NCBI RefSeq assembly: GCF_003014695.1
Contig: NZ_PYAS01000019.1
Span: forward strand, 45,997 to 109,996
DNA from: Dyadobacter jiangsuensis
GTDB lineage: Bacteria; Bacteroidota; Bacteroidia; Cytophagales; Spirosomataceae
DNA: 64,000 nucleotides
Reading direction: 5' to 3'
The notes beneath the pieces were generated by a model that saw only the letters and a program-made list of their open reading frames with translations, was not told the DNA's origin and searched no databases. Positions 63,822-64,000 of this stretch are shown here, piece by piece. The number at the start of each line of letters is the position of its first letter. The first letter of the stretch is position 1. A program made the position numbers and the translations under genes.

Positions 63822-63832
63822 GTTCTTTGACA
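63822..63832 (+). promoter_or_regulatory. boxA-like antitermination motif in the rRNA leader
   Basis: GTTCTTTGACA, the conserved rRNA-leader motif of many bacteria (compare boxA TGCTCTTTAACA). It lies about 77 bases before the 16S rRNA start. Confidence 0.6.
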
Positions 63833-63876
63833 TGATGAAGAGAGCAAAAAGATAGGTTCGTTAGAAACATTCGGTC

Positions 63877-63892
63877 TACCTTTTCGAAGGTA
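63877..63892 (+). other. rRNA leader hairpin with TTCG tetraloop
   Basis: TACCTT and AAGGTA pair perfectly over 6 bases around a TTCG loop. It probably stabilises the leader or helps processing of pre-16S rRNA. Confidence 0.45.
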
Positions 63893-63908
63893 AGATCACA
63901 TTAATATT

Positions 63909-64000
<92 letters not shown>

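Larger units (their letters stand above)
63516..63908 (+). other. rRNA operon upstream region and leader
   Basis: About 390 bases with no protein gene. It contains the rRNA promoter at 63723-63753, a boxA-like GTTCTTTGACA at 63822-63832, and a hairpin with a TTCG loop at 63877-63892 before the 16S start. The sequence from about 63690 to 63720 is A+T rich and could act as an UP-like stretch, but that is a guess. Confidence 0.55.

Overview
The window is a chromosomal segment from a Bacteroidota bacterium, most likely a Cytophagales member close to Dyadobacter/Spirosomataceae. This rests on two SusC/SusD pairs, a type IX secretion (T9SS) sorting domain, type B ribosomal protein L31, a GlmU-like protein of the Bacteroidota type, and many upstream boxes matching the Bacteroidota -7 consensus TAnnTTTG, some with a TTG/TTTG about 20 bases upstream. 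The 16S rRNA start at the right edge fits too. Genus is inference; no database was searched. About 57 protein genes are supported, plus one partial rRNA gene. No tRNA, CRISPR array, prophage or complete insertion sequence was seen.

Layout. 1-9.9 kb: end of a sugar-lactone oxidase-like gene, TetR regulator, ABC1 kinase, AI-2E-type permease, GNAT acetyltransferase, two secreted proteins (one with a T9SS sorting domain), exported class II cyclic-nucleotide phosphodiesterase, DUF72 protein, cupin. 9.9-19.2 kb: carbohydrate block with SusD, SusC, a GH130 mannosylglucose phosphorylase translationally coupled to a sodium:solute symporter, and a divergent AraC regulator; this looks like uptake and phosphorolysis of a mannosyl-glucose type sugar. 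19.4-32 kb: housekeeping genes (ilvE, cobalamin adenosyltransferase, queA, tyrS, recX, nrdB) mixed with small-gene modules: a BrnT-like toxin with a 52-residue partner, and two small unknown genes preceded by identical 19-bp operator-like repeats. 32-35 kb: a small, A+T-richer glycosylation group (FkbM methyltransferase, GT4, GT2).

35-44 kb: CorA, a DUF6934-like gene with its own 52-residue partner, an MFS carrier, an IMPACT protein, an orphan HigA-N-terminus-like 54-residue gene, and a second SusC/SusD pair without enzymes. 44-53 kb: uvrA, a LytTR response regulator/histidine kinase pair, a large glycine-rich outer-membrane beta-barrel protein, hemC. 53-61 kb: higBA toxin-antitoxin, a DUF2652 cyclase-like protein, rimK with a retropepsin-like partner, holB, GlmU-like protein, rpmE2, an exported sugar isomerase-like protein. 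61-64 kb: nrdA, then the promoter, leader and first ~90 bases of an rRNA operon.

The parts most likely to be undescribed are the small two-gene modules (21.2-21.6, 28.7-29.35 and 36.3-37.0 kb) and the orphan 54-residue gene at 38.8 kb. Their coding nature is read directly from the sequence. Their functions are inference.
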